Source: JAIXWP01 sp046309775
GTDB taxonomy: Bacteria; Bacteroidota; Bacteroidia; Flavobacteriales_D; Sanyastnellaceae
Assembly (NCBI GenBank): GCA_046309775.1
Contig: JBKCOM010000203.1
Span: 29,117 to 93,116, forward strand
Length of the DNA stretch: 64,000 nucleotides
Reading direction: 5' to 3'
In this document: positions 53,601-61,792 of the stretch, one piece after another
How the letters are laid out: each line of letters starts with the position of its first letter
Position numbering within the stretch: position 1 is the stretch's first letter
Notes under the pieces: generated by a model
Database searches by the model: none
Told to the model about the DNA's origin: nothing
Seen by the model: the letters and a program-made list of their open reading frames with translations, nothing else
Made by a program: the position numbers and the translations under genes

Positions 53601-56600
53601 GGAACTACGCTTGCTAACAACACTGGAACAGCGCAAACGAACCCAGCATATACATTCTTCACTGGTGCACCAAACTTGACAGCAGAATTGCAGGCAGGTG
53701 GCAGCTACAACGTGAATATTTCAGTAGGTACTTGGGGTGACCAAAATGTTCGCGCTTGGATTGACTACAACGATAACGGTGTTTTCGAAACTTCGGAATC
53801 AATTGGTAGCACTGTAGTAGCTCCAGGGGCTGGTAACACTGGTCCTTTTGCACCTGCTTCATTCCCAATCACACTTTCTTGCAGCCCACCACTTGGTGAA
53901 CACCGCATGAGAGTACGCAGCATTTGGGCAACTACTCCAATTACTGTTGATCCATGTGCTACTGCGGGCTTCGGTGAAACTGAAGATTATCTTATCACCA
54001 TTACTACTGCCGTTCCTTGTCCTGCCGTTTCAGGCTTAGCAGTAACAGGTGGTTCATTGACTACAACTTCTGCCGGCTTGAGCTGGAACTTGGGTTGTAC
54101 TGAAACAGAATGGGATGTAGTTTACGGTCTTCCTGGATTTAACCCAGCTACTGGCGGTGTATTCATTGATGAGGTGAATGCGCTTTCTACTACAATCACT
54201 GGTCTCACACCAAACACAAGCTACCAAGCTTATGTACGTGCTGACTGTTCTGGAAACAATAGCTTGGCATCTACTTGGGTAGGTCCAGTTTCTTTCACAA
54301 CGTTGGCTCTACCTCCATCTAACGACAACTGTTCTACTGCTACACCAATCACTTGTGGTGGTGTATTTGGAGGAACAACAATCGGTGCCACTACAAGCGC
54401 AGGTGAATCTGCTCCTGGTGTATGGTATACATTCGTAGGTAACGGCGCTAATGTTACGTTGGCAACTTGTGGTACCACTTTGGATACATACATCTCTGTT
54501 TATACTGGTGACTGTGGTGGTCCTTACACTGAAGTTGCTTTCAACGATGACGCTTGTGCCCCTGGTTCACAATTGACATTCAGCGCTACAACAGGAGTGA
54601 CTTACCGCATCTTGGTGAGAAATTTCGGTACATTCACACCAGCAGGTTCATTCAACTTGAACGTAAACTGTGTTATTCCTCCTGCAAACGATGATTGCGC
54701 TAACGCAACTCCATTGACTTGCGGCGGAACTCAAGCAGGTTCAACTGATGGCGCTACTGCTGGTCCTGGTGAAGCAGCTCCCGGCGTATGGTACACCATC
54801 GTGGGTGACGGTTCTACTATTTCTGTATCAAACTGTGGCAACGCTAGCTTTGACTCAGTAATCGAAGTGTACACTGGCGCATGTGGAGATCAAACACTCG
54901 TAACAAGCAATGATGATGCATGTGGAGCTCAATCTACAGCATCTTGGTTGTCTACTACTGGTGTTACATACTATGTATTGGTAAGAGGTTTCTCTAGCTT
55001 TGATTCAGGTTCATTCACTCTTACTACACTCTGTCAGAATTTGTGTACAATCAACCAAAGCGGTGGTACTGTAAACGGTCCATCAAATGTTTGTGCGGGC
55101 GCAACATTCACATTGAGTGCTTCAAACCAAAACGTAAACAATACATACCAGTGGCAGCGCAGAACAGCTACACAAAGCTGGACAAACATTCCTGCTGCTA
55201 ACGGTCCAACATTGACTACAACTCAATCTGTAGCTACTGACTACCGTGTACGTATCGGATGTTCTACCGCAGGTACTACATCTACTACACCATCAGCATT
55301 GTTGGCTGTAGCGATGTCTCCATTTGCAACATGTTACTGCACGCCAACTACTGGAGATAATACTGGTGGTGATTTCATCGCAGACTTCGATTTGGGAGCA
55401 ATCAACAACCCAAGTGGTGTAAACTTCGCTGCATATACAGCTTATCCTGCGATATCTTATACTACTACTGTTACACGTGGTGGTCAGTTCACTGGTTCAT
55501 TCCGCGTGGGTACCTTTGCTAATAACAACGTTGGTATCTGGATTGACTACAACAGAAATGGTATCTTTGAAACTACAGAGCAAGTGTATGTAAACACCGC
55601 TAATCTCGCTGCGAACTCAGTAACGAACTTCACGTTCACTGTGCCGCTCACAGCAGGCCTTGGTGCTACCGCACTTCGTATTCGTAAGAATGATCCGTTC
55701 GAATCTGCTGTAGGTGTAATTGACCCATGTGCAACTTACGATTTCCACGAAACAGAAGATTATGTAATTACGATTGCTAACGGTTCTGCAAACGATGCTC
55801 GTGCAAACGCAACTGCGGTTACACCACAAGCGTTCCCTGCATGTTCTAGCATCAGTGGTAACCTTGCAAACTCAACTCCATCCGAAGCTTCTGGTAATGA
55901 CCTTTGGTACCGCTTCACAGCATCTAGCAATGCAGTACGTATCCAATTGACTGGTTCTTCAAACTGCTTGTTGGAGCTTGAAGACAACGCTGGTAACACT
56001 GTTGCTTTGGAGAATGCATCTAACTCAAACGGTAACGAAATATTGGCTGTAGACAACTTGACTTCTGGTGCTCAGTACTGGTTGGCAGTAAGACAAGTTG
56101 CTCCTGCAACACCAACTACTTTCGCTGTATGTATCCAATCATTGAACCCATCTACATGTGACAATGGCAATAGCTTCGCGTCATTGTGTAGCACATTCAA
56201 AGTTGACTGGACAGGTGCATCTAACTATCAGTTGTCATTCACAGAGGTTGCTTCACCAAACGCAACATACAATGCTACCTTGACTTCAGGTACAAGCATT
56301 GCGCTTTCAAACATTCCTGGTCTTGAGCACGGTCGTTCGTACACTGTGGCTGTAAACAGCGTATTCAGTGTTGTGGATGCAGGTGGTAACACTTCTATCT
56401 TGACTGCTGCTGGTGCTCCAAACTGTACTATTACAATTGGCAACCACCCACCAGTAAACTTGAGAGCGATCGACCGTCATCCAGCTGCTACACGCACTAT
56501 TGGCGCGATCATCGGTACTGATATTTGGGTATGTGGTGTTTCTCGCTGGCAGTGGGAGTTCCAATTGGTTAACGCTTCAAACGTTGATCAAGAGCCATTC

Positions 56601-57104
56601 CCACGTACGTTCACTACAACTACTAGCTCACGTTTCATCAGAACAACTGATATCCCGAACGTAGCAGCAGGTGAGCGTTTCAGAGTACGTGTTCGTCCTC
56701 TATTCCCGAATGCATCAGCTCAAAGCAGCTTTGATTTGTCAAACAGCTTCTACCTTCAAATCGCTGGTGGTTTAGGTATGGCTGAGGCAGGCAACGACGA
56801 AGCAGAAGTTTCTGATCGCGTGTTGATGGAAGTTAACACTAACGATGGAATCTCAGCAGCGTTGTATCCAAATCCGAACAACGGTGAAATGGTTAACCTC
56901 AACTTGGCAGGTATCGATTCAGACAATGTAAATGTTCGCATCATGGATGCAACAGGACGCATTGTATGGTCAAACCGCTTCGTTGTAGACGGTGCACTCA
57001 ACACGATCATCGCATTCGATCGTCCATTGACATCAGGTATCTACTTGGTGGAAATGACCTTCGATAGCAAAGTGATCACTGAGCGCATGATGGTTACAAA
57101 GTAA
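50649..57104 (+). CDS. giant multidomain T9SS type A surface protein (GEVED, Fn3, PPC-like)
   Basis: A 2151-residue secreted protein. A signal peptide (LLIVAFLFSTNVGAQ) is followed by an N-terminal beta-sandwich (about 35-260) and a fibronectin III domain (265-355). Four GEVED domains occur near residues 400-500, 660-770, 1014-1117 and 1610-1707, each with a WIDYNDNG- or DLNNDLDF-like loop and an ETEDY end. Ig-like and Fn3 modules separate them. Three bacterial pre-peptidase-like domains lie at about 1224-1344, 1344-1460 and 1714-1827. The C-terminal 85 residues are a type A T9SS signal (LYPNPNNGEMVNL, MDATGRIVWS, GIYLVEM). Residues about 615-870 are a near-copy of 965-1220. It is likely a surface adhesin exported by the same system as PorQ. 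A terminator follows. Confidence 0.9.
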   Translation: MSNRYSFSRTTWLRYSWLLIVAFLFSTNVGAQVSAYTFAQSTGTYTPITGGTVLATGAAFDDNNYAVTLPFSFTFNGSPYSSLNVNSNGYVTFGGTTPAAGFPYTPISNTLGYAGAISAWGTDINGFSALGGRTSEIRWGAIGSAPNRVIVIQWLDTRPAFTSSTTLVPYVNFQIRLAETTNSVSIAYGPSGIAVGSTNTSRTMQIGLRGATAADFNNRTNATGVSFNSSTAGGANTATQAYSSVNVLPGVPTNGLTYTWTAPSCIAPGGLAVTGTTSTSLNYSWNAANPAPVQYEWELRTSGAAGSGATGLVTASAGNVLTQSFTSLTPNTAYFLYVRSDCGSGTFSAWSAGVQGFTGYCASTSTASTSFITNFTTSGGSTNIANASGNWSATGYGDFTAQSATIDDGSPLSFTMNITGTTVGVSIFVDLNNDLDFADAGETRFTTTGFQGSPFTNSFSVPLGTPAGSYRMRVRIDFNVVSPVACGNIARGETEDYTLNVTNLPQCSGTVTGGTTNAPSATVCSGASFTLNVTGATTGVLGLTYQWQSSPDGNAPWTDIATGTGLSLTTSQTATTSYRRRITCTNSSEVDFSSVVTTGMSLPTECYCIPTYTFGKTAGDLISNISITGTTLSNNTGTAQTNPAYTFFTGAPNLTGELAAGGTFTVNVSVGTWGSQVIRAWIDYNDNGVFEASETIGSTIVAPGLGNSGPFPPATFPITLSCNPPLGIHRLRVRSVWQSSGQPTTANLDPCIVYGFGETEDYLVNVTTAVPCPAPSNLTTSGTTNTTASFSWNIGCVETEWAVQYGVVGFDPNANAGTTVSSTTNTGYVLTGLAPTTTYDVYVAADCDLNGNSTWVGPIAITTLCDGTPDGGTTTAPSATVCPGVSFTLNVTGGSTGLGITYQWQTSPDGLDPWTNATGTGASFTTSQTGPTWYRRVTTCTGSGLSANSTPVQLTDSAPNTCYCEPIYTSGKVLGDLISNIAITGTTLANNTGTAQTNPAYTFFTGAPNLTAELQAGGSYNVNISVGTWGDQNVRAWIDYNDNGVFETSESIGSTVVAPGAGNTGPFAPASFPITLSCSPPLGEHRMRVRSIWATTPITVDPCATAGFGETEDYLITITTAVPCPAVSGLAVTGGSLTTTSAGLSWNLGCTETEWDVVYGLPGFNPATGGVFIDEVNALSTTITGLTPNTSYQAYVRADCSGNNSLASTWVGPVSFTTLALPPSNDNCSTATPITCGGVFGGTTIGATTSAGESAPGVWYTFVGNGANVTLATCGTTLDTYISVYTGDCGGPYTEVAFNDDACAPGSQLTFSATTGVTYRILVRNFGTFTPAGSFNLNVNCVIPPANDDCANATPLTCGGTQAGSTDGATAGPGEAAPGVWYTIVGDGSTISVSNCGNASFDSVIEVYTGACGDQTLVTSNDDACGAQSTASWLSTTGVTYYVLVRGFSSFDSGSFTLTTLCQNLCTINQSGGTVNGPSNVCAGATFTLSASNQNVNNTYQWQRRTATQSWTNIPAANGPTLTTTQSVATDYRVRIGCSTAGTTSTTPSALLAVAMSPFATCYCTPTTGDNTGGDFIADFDLGAINNPSGVNFAAYTAYPAISYTTTVTRGGQFTGSFRVGTFANNNVGIWIDYNRNGIFETTEQVYVNTANLAANSVTNFTFTVPLTAGLGATALRIRKNDPFESAVGVIDPCATYDFHETEDYVITIANGSANDARANATAVTPQAFPACSSISGNLANSTPSEASGNDLWYRFTASSNAVRIQLTGSSNCLLELEDNAGNTVALENASNSNGNEILAVDNLTSGAQYWLAVRQVAPATPTTFAVCIQSLNPSTCDNGNSFASLCSTFKVDWTGASNYQLSFTEVASPNATYNATLTSGTSIALSNIPGLEHGRSYTVAVNSVFSVVDAGGNTSILTAAGAPNCTITIGNHPPVNLRAIDRHPAATRTIGAIIGTDIWVCGVSRWQWEFQLVNASNVDQEPFPRTFTTTTSSRFIRTTDIPNVAAGERFRVRVRPLFPNASAQSSFDLSNSFYLQIAGGLGMAEAGNDEAEVSDRVLMEVNTNDGISAALYPNPNNGEMVNLNLAGIDSDNVNVRIMDATGRIVWSNRFVVDGALNTIIAFDRPLTSGIYLVEMTFDSKVITERMMVTK

Positions 57105-57135
57105 TCGTCGGCCGCAAGGCTCAACAATAATTTTC

Positions 57136-57169
57136 AAACCGCCCTCCAGCAATGGGGGGCGGTTTTTTT
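57136..57169 (+). terminator. intrinsic terminator
   Basis: AAACCGCCC and GGGCGGTTT form a GC-rich stem followed by T-rich sequence, 30 nt after the giant T9SS gene. Confidence 0.88.
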
Positions 57170-57170
57170 A

Positions 57171-57250
57171 TTCTAAATTCTGAATTCTGAATTCTGAATT
57201 CTGAATTAGAGATTCGGAATTTGGAAATTATGAATTCAAGATTCAGGATT
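57171..57250. repeat. CTGAATT / ATTCGGAATTTGG array, left arm of the second S23 cassette
   Basis: Four tandem 8-bp copies of CTGAATTC-type words are followed by looser copies (GATTCGGAATTTGG, GAATTCAAGATTCAGG). The array starts at the terminator tail and includes the stop codon of the second S23 gene. Confidence 0.88.
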
Positions 57251-57634
57251 TCTGGACTTATACTTCACTCCTTTAAAATCGGACTTTTGAAGATATGCGC
57301 TAAACCCATTGAGTTGTTTTGATATATCAAAAAGTTTAGCCAGATATTCATCACGTTCAACGGATGAGATGCAATTGATTATTTCAATTCTGTAAACTTG
57401 ACTAATGCATTCATGGCAAGATCCTCGGGCAATTGCTAAAAATTGTATGAGCTCTTTATTTCCACCTCGACCAAATCCTTCAGCTATATTATCACAAATA
57501 CTGCCGCATGAAGATTCAAATTGTTCAGACAGCCGATAATAACCGCTGCGCTTGAGTTTGAGAACAATGGTTGACGTCTCATTATAAAAGTTGATAGAGT
57601 CTATCCACAATTGAGTTTCAAGAAAATTTTTCAT
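57236..57634 (-). CDS. four-helix-bundle protein (23S rRNA intervening-sequence protein family), second copy
   Basis: A protein of about 132 residues of the S23/IVP family. Recognisable segments are LKRSGYYRLSEQFESSCGSI, CDNIAEGFGRGGNKELIQFL and ARGSCHECISQVYR, closer to the classical family consensus than the copy near 48.9 kb, with which it shares little direct sequence. I chose the ATG before KNFLETQLWID; the frame runs 12 codons further upstream. Like the other copy it is bracketed by short tandem arrays and its stop lies inside one of them. The MFS transporter gene starts 150 nt away on the other strand, just past the second array. Confidence 0.88.
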   Translation of the reverse strand: MKNFLETQLWIDSINFYNETSTIVLKLKRSGYYRLSEQFESSCGSICDNIAEGFGRGGNKELIQFLAIARGSCHECISQVYRIEIINCISSVERDEYLAKLFDISKQLNGFSAYLQKSDFKGVKYKSRNPES

Positions 57635-57702
57635 TCCCAAATCTATCCTATTCAAGAGCAAGGAAAGCAAGGTTTGTTATTCCTATATATTCGAATGAAA
57701 TA

Positions 57703-57773
57703 TTTGAATTCCGAATCCCGAATCCCGCATCCCGAATTCCAAATCCCGAATTCCGAATTCCGAATTTCGAATT
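57703..57773. repeat. GAATCCCG/GAATTCCG array, right arm of the second S23 cassette
   Basis: About eight tandem words alternate between GAATCCCG, CATCCCG and GAATTCCG, ending GAATTTCGAATT. Its reverse complement (CGGAATTCGGGATTTGG) resembles the left array, so the two arms can pair across the S23 gene. The array ends at TATCTTG, nine bases before the MFS gene ATG. Confidence 0.88.
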
Positions 57774-57784
57774 ATCTTGCACCC

Positions 57785-59305
57785 ATGGAACAACGCAAAC
57801 TTCGCTTTTGGGAAATCTGGAATATGAGTTTTGGATTTCTGGGTATTCAATTTGGATTCGAGTTGCAAAATTCAAACGTCAGTAGAATTTTTGAAACCTT
57901 AGGTGCGAATAAAGACGAAATTCCAATTCTTTGGATTGCCGCGCCAGTAACGGGCTTACTAGTGCAGCCAATCATTGGTTACTTGAGTGATCGCACATGG
58001 CATCCCTATTGGGGACGCCGCAGACCATATTTTTTTATTGGCGCCATTCTCGCTTCGCTTGCGCTTCTTGTCATGCCTAATTCTCCCGAGTTATGGATAG
58101 CGGGAGGTATGCTTTGGGTACTAGATGCATCCATCAATATTTCTATGGAACCTTTCAGGGCATTCGTTGGAGACAAGTTGCCACCTGAACAGCGCACAAT
58201 GGGTTTTGCGATGCAAAGTTTTTTTATTGGTATTGGTTCGGTGATAGCCGCGGCTTTGCCATGGGTATTTACAAATTGGTTTAATGTGAGCAACACCGCT
58301 GCTCCGGGTGTCATACCAGATTCAGTGAAATGGTCATTTTATTTAGGAGGCCTTGCCTTTTTAGTAGCAGTAATGTACACCGTTTTTACCACCAAAGAAA
58401 TCCCTCCGGCAGACATTGAGGAGTTTAAAGAGCATAGAAAGAAAACATCTTTGGGCAAGGCATTTTTAGAACCATTTACAGGAATTGTAAAAATGCCTAA
58501 AACGATGCGCCAACTGGCCTGGGTGCAGTTTTTTTCGTGGTTTGCGCTATTTGCAATGTGGATTTATTCTACAAATGCAGTTACCTCGAACGTCTATGAC
58601 ATGAAAGTGTCACGTGAGAATTTTAAAGTGATGCAAGCCGATGTTACGCAACGCTTGACTAACTTTACTGGAAAGCCAGATGAATTGAAGCAATTGCGCA
58701 ACCTTGAGCGGGATTTGAGCGATGCTTTGCAGTTCCAGCCGGGTAATGAAAAGGTTACTATTAGTATTAATCTCGCCAATCACTATGCTCAGTCTGGCTT
58801 GTTTTCAGGTTCTAATTTGGAAGAAATTGATAAGGTAAAAAAGAATTATAACAATGGGGCCGATTGGTTGAATATATGCAGCAGTATCAGAAATCTAGTG
58901 GCCGCTGTTTTTGCATTCATCATTCCCCTAATTGCAGCTCGTACAAGCCGAAAATTAACACACATGATTTGTCTTGTGATTGGAGGCTTAGGGCTTTTGT
59001 CATTGCGCTTGATAAGCGATCCAATGATGATTGCTGTGTCTATGGGTATGGTAGGTGTGGCGTGGGCAAGCATTTTATCGATGCCTTACGCTATGCTTGC
59101 TGGTGCGCTACCTCCCGATCGTATGGGGTACTTTATGGGAGTGTTTAATTTCTTTATTGTTATTCCTCAAATAGTGGCAGGTACGATTCTGGGCTATCTC
59201 ACCATTCATGTTTTTGGCGGAAATACAATGTCTACGATTGCGCTGGGAGGTGCTACAATGATTTTTGCGGGTATATTGTCGCTCAAAGTGAAAGATGATA
59301 ACTAA
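57785..59305 (+). CDS. SLC45/GPH-like MFS transporter
   Basis: A membrane protein of about 506 residues with 12 predicted helices. It resembles SLC45/sucrose-type transporters: FWEIWNMSFGFLGIQFGFEL at the start, the loop 2-3 motif GYLSDRTWHPYWGRRRPYF and the VLDASINISMEPFRAFVGD region. About 95 mostly polar residues lie between helices 7 and 8 (around 290-380), larger than the usual loop. It probably takes up a disaccharide or similar sugar with protons. The chosen ATG opens the family-specific N-terminus; upstream in-frame sequence is translated repeat and not conserved. Confidence 0.88.
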   Translation: MEQRKLRFWEIWNMSFGFLGIQFGFELQNSNVSRIFETLGANKDEIPILWIAAPVTGLLVQPIIGYLSDRTWHPYWGRRRPYFFIGAILASLALLVMPNSPELWIAGGMLWVLDASINISMEPFRAFVGDKLPPEQRTMGFAMQSFFIGIGSVIAAALPWVFTNWFNVSNTAAPGVIPDSVKWSFYLGGLAFLVAVMYTVFTTKEIPPADIEEFKEHRKKTSLGKAFLEPFTGIVKMPKTMRQLAWVQFFSWFALFAMWIYSTNAVTSNVYDMKVSRENFKVMQADVTQRLTNFTGKPDELKQLRNLERDLSDALQFQPGNEKVTISINLANHYAQSGLFSGSNLEEIDKVKKNYNNGADWLNICSSIRNLVAAVFAFIIPLIAARTSRKLTHMICLVIGGLGLLSLRLISDPMMIAVSMGMVGVAWASILSMPYAMLAGALPPDRMGYFMGVFNFFIVIPQIVAGTILGYLTIHVFGGNTMSTIALGGATMIFAGILSLKVKDDN

Positions 59306-59318
59306 TCTACCTATTGTC

Positions 59319-59326
59319 TATCTTTG
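59319..59326 (+). promoter_or_regulatory. candidate -7 promoter box (TATCTTTG)
   Basis: TATCTTTG lies 30 nt before the ribA ATG, in the short gap after the MFS transporter gene. The leader contains AGGGGG 7 nt before the ATG. Confidence 0.5.
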
Positions 59327-59356
59327 TGCTCCTTTTTAAAGAACAGGGGGCAATAC

Positions 59357-59956
59357 ATGGCAGAAAAGCCGAATAGAGTAGGAGAGGAGTTGGTGGTATC
59401 GCATCTGCCAACCGATAAAGGTGATTATTCCATTTACGCTTTCGAGAGCGGCAAAGTGGATTCACCCCACGTGGCTCTTGTTTCTAAAAATCTTGATAAA
59501 TCTGGCGTAGTTGATATTCGGATTCATTCCGAGTGTTTGACAGGTGATGTATTTGGGAGTCTTCGATGTGATTGTGGCGAACAATTACAAGCGGCAATGA
59601 GGCACTTTGAGGAACATGGTGGTGTGTTATTGTATTTAAGACAAGAAGGTCGCGGAATAGGGCTTGTAAACAAATTAAGGGCATATAACCTTCAAGATGA
59701 GGGAATGGATACTGCCGAAGCGAACATCGCCCTTGGCTTCCATGCGGACGAACGTGATTATTCCCCAGCTATTTCAATCCTCCATGCCTTAGGCATCAAG
59801 CAGGTACGGATCTTGACCAACAACCCCGAAAAATTCGAAGCGTTCGAAAACAGTGGGATTACTGTCGTCGAACGCCTCGCTTTAAAGATGCCTTCGCATC
59901 GTGAAAATGAATTTTATCTCGACACGAAAAAGCGTGTCTTTGGGCATTGGTTATAG
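59357..59956 (+). CDS. ribA: GTP cyclohydrolase II
   Basis: A 199-residue single-domain RibA that converts GTP to the first riboflavin precursor. The zinc site (SECLTGDVFGSLRCDCGEQL, three Cys), the RQEGRGIGLVNKLRAY motif and the LGFHADERDY and LTNNPEKFEAF segments are all present. Many Bacteroidota have RibA fused to RibB; here it stands alone. The ATG is preferred to upstream in-frame codons that would lie within the promoter and leader. The last 6 nt overlap the MuiA-like gene on the other strand. Confidence 0.94.
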   Translation: MAEKPNRVGEELVVSHLPTDKGDYSIYAFESGKVDSPHVALVSKNLDKSGVVDIRIHSECLTGDVFGSLRCDCGEQLQAAMRHFEEHGGVLLYLRQEGRGIGLVNKLRAYNLQDEGMDTAEANIALGFHADERDYSPAISILHALGIKQVRILTNNPEKFEAFENSGITVVERLALKMPSHRENEFYLDTKKRVFGHWL

Positions 59957-61573
59957 CCCACTTAAATATTTCTTCTTAGGATATTTCGCGTTGAATCGCA
60001 ATTGTTTTTTCACCGTTTGACCGGGCTCTATTCGCAGCTTCCACGTCACCTTTCCTGTTGTTGGATCGTAAGAACCGCCGCTCAACTCTTCAGTTTCAAT
60101 TTCGATTTCGCTGTTTTGTGAAATTGGCAATTGATCTTCTACCTCGATGTCGATGGCTTGTTTCTTAGTGTTCGTGATAGTTATTTCATAAGCCTTGGTG
60201 GTCTTTTGCTTCGAACCGAAGGTGCTTGTTTTACAAAACTCTTTGATTTGATCACGCTTGATATTGATTGCGCGATCGCGTCCGAGGCTCACGGTAAGTG
60301 TATCATTCGCTTGCACTGGATCGATAAATCCTTTGCCTACATAAGTGCCTTTGAAATATATGTTGCTTTCGCCTGGAAGCAAGCTGTATTGCATCCAGTC
60401 GGTGAGTCGTGCACGAAGGAATGCGTCGTTGTCATATTTCGGCACAGTCACATAATCGAAGATTGCCTTGATGCTCTCTTTCTGCATAATCACATCATAT
60501 TGCTGATTGTCGCTCGGGATGTCATACGGAATCGAAATTTTAAATTCAGTATTGACAGTATTGTTTGAAACCGTGGTATAGTTGGCAATGGTTTTTGGCG
60601 CTACTTTCTGCATTGAAATTTCGACCTCTTGGAGCTCATAGCCTTGTGCTACACTTGGGGTCGCATTTTTGTCATCATAAGCTTGCGCTCTATCCAATCT
60701 GCCATACATCGGCTCATAGAAGTTCACGTACCAAGGGTAGAGCACAGGTGCTTGTCCACCTACGGTAGGATTGCCGGTAGAAATAGTGAGATTCACATTA
60801 TCCCAATCATTACCGGTGCTTTGGAACACTTTGGCGCGATAAGAGAATTCGATGTTTGAATTGATATCTTCTGCGCGAAGGTCATAAACAGGCATCCAGC
60901 CCGCGTTGTAGGCGAGGTATGAAATCTTCATTGGGAATTTTCCTTCTTTAGTAGCTTGAAGTGTGATGAGGATTTCACTAGGATTGGTGCCTTTGCGTGC
61001 ATTCATTTGATTCAAGCGATTGCTGAGGCTTGTCATCAACTGATTGTTCTGTCGCTCTTGTTCTTCCAACTCGAGCAATTTGTATTCGATTTGCTTGAAT
61101 CGTTCGCGGTAAAAATTCGCCATTTCTTGAAGGTCTTCTGCGAGCAAACTGCTGTTTGCACCTTTGATGCTGCGGTTTGCTTCGAGCATCGCTTGTTCTT
61201 GACGAAGCGAATTTTTCACACCAACAATTTCTCTTTGTTTGAAACGCAATTCATCCAAACTATCAAGAATGTTTTTTGCCTTTGGATTATTGTCTGGTTG
61301 CAACGTATAGTCCACCTGATGGCGCACGCTGATGATGGTGTAGTTTGAATTTCCTTCTACCTGAATACTGTTAGGATCAAGATTGAGCGTGAGGTCTGTG
61401 ATGCGAAATACATTATCTCCCGCTTTCATAGATACGTTGTCAGAATGTGTCAACTGCGCACCAGACAAGAAAACCGTCACATCAGTTACAGGAGGCGCAA
61501 TGAGTTTGGAGTTTTGAGAAAACCCCTGAAAACCGAGCTGTAGTAAGGCTACAACTAAAAAAATCTGTTTCAT
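59951..61573 (-). CDS. DUF4139 / mucoidy inhibitor MuiA-like protein
   Basis: An exported protein of about 540 residues; the signal peptide is IFLVVALLQLGFQGFSQ. The N-terminal DUF4140 part (VTDVTVFLSGAQLTHSDNVS) is followed by a coiled coil (about 95-200), then the DUF4139 domain with YLAYNAGWMPVYDLRAEDIN, WDNVNLTISTGNP and the terminal VTWKLRIEPGQTVKKQLRFN. The family is named for a Xanthomonas locus affecting exopolysaccharide; the mechanism is unknown. The ATG of the signal peptide is chosen; upstream in-frame sequence lacks an export signal. Upstream lies a repeat array of about 145 nt. Confidence 0.85.
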   Translation of the reverse strand: MKQIFLVVALLQLGFQGFSQNSKLIAPPVTDVTVFLSGAQLTHSDNVSMKAGDNVFRITDLTLNLDPNSIQVEGNSNYTIISVRHQVDYTLQPDNNPKAKNILDSLDELRFKQREIVGVKNSLRQEQAMLEANRSIKGANSSLLAEDLQEMANFYRERFKQIEYKLLELEEQERQNNQLMTSLSNRLNQMNARKGTNPSEILITLQATKEGKFPMKISYLAYNAGWMPVYDLRAEDINSNIEFSYRAKVFQSTGNDWDNVNLTISTGNPTVGGQAPVLYPWYVNFYEPMYGRLDRAQAYDDKNATPSVAQGYELQEVEISMQKVAPKTIANYTTVSNNTVNTEFKISIPYDIPSDNQQYDVIMQKESIKAIFDYVTVPKYDNDAFLRARLTDWMQYSLLPGESNIYFKGTYVGKGFIDPVQANDTLTVSLGRDRAINIKRDQIKEFCKTSTFGSKQKTTKAYEITITNTKKQAIDIEVEDQLPISQNSEIEIETEELSGGSYDPTTGKVTWKLRIEPGQTVKKQLRFNAKYPKKKYLSGL

Positions 61574-61643
61574 AAAAATTTGCTTTACGTGTTTAGTGAT
61601 GTCCAACATCAAACGCTGGTACAAACTAACTAATAAAACGTTC

Positions 61644-61792
61644 AAGTTTGGAGTTTAGAGCTTGGAATTTGGAATTTGGATTTTGGAGGTTGGATTTTGG
61701 AGGTTGGATTTTGGATTTTGGAGGTTGGGATTTGGATTTTGGAATTTCCAACTTCCAACTTCCAACTTCCAATCTCTCAATCTTCCAAATTC
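61644..61792. repeat. palindromic TTGGATT / AACTTCC array
   Basis: About 100 nt of TTGGAATTTGGATTTTGGAGG-like words run directly into about 45 nt of the opposite words (TTCCAACTTCCAACTTCC). The turning point is GGAATTTCC near 61744. The array covers the stop codon of the ABC ATPase gene. No gene lies between the two arms. Confidence 0.9.

Noticed and set aside
48729..57634. S23 proteins as Avd of a diversity-generating retroelement
   Set aside because: No reverse transcriptase, template repeat or variable repeat with A-specific differences was seen in the window.
57635..57784. N-terminal extension of the MFS transporter through the repeat array
   Set aside because: The extension is translated GAATTCCG repeat with no family similarity; the transporter starts at the ATG at 57785.
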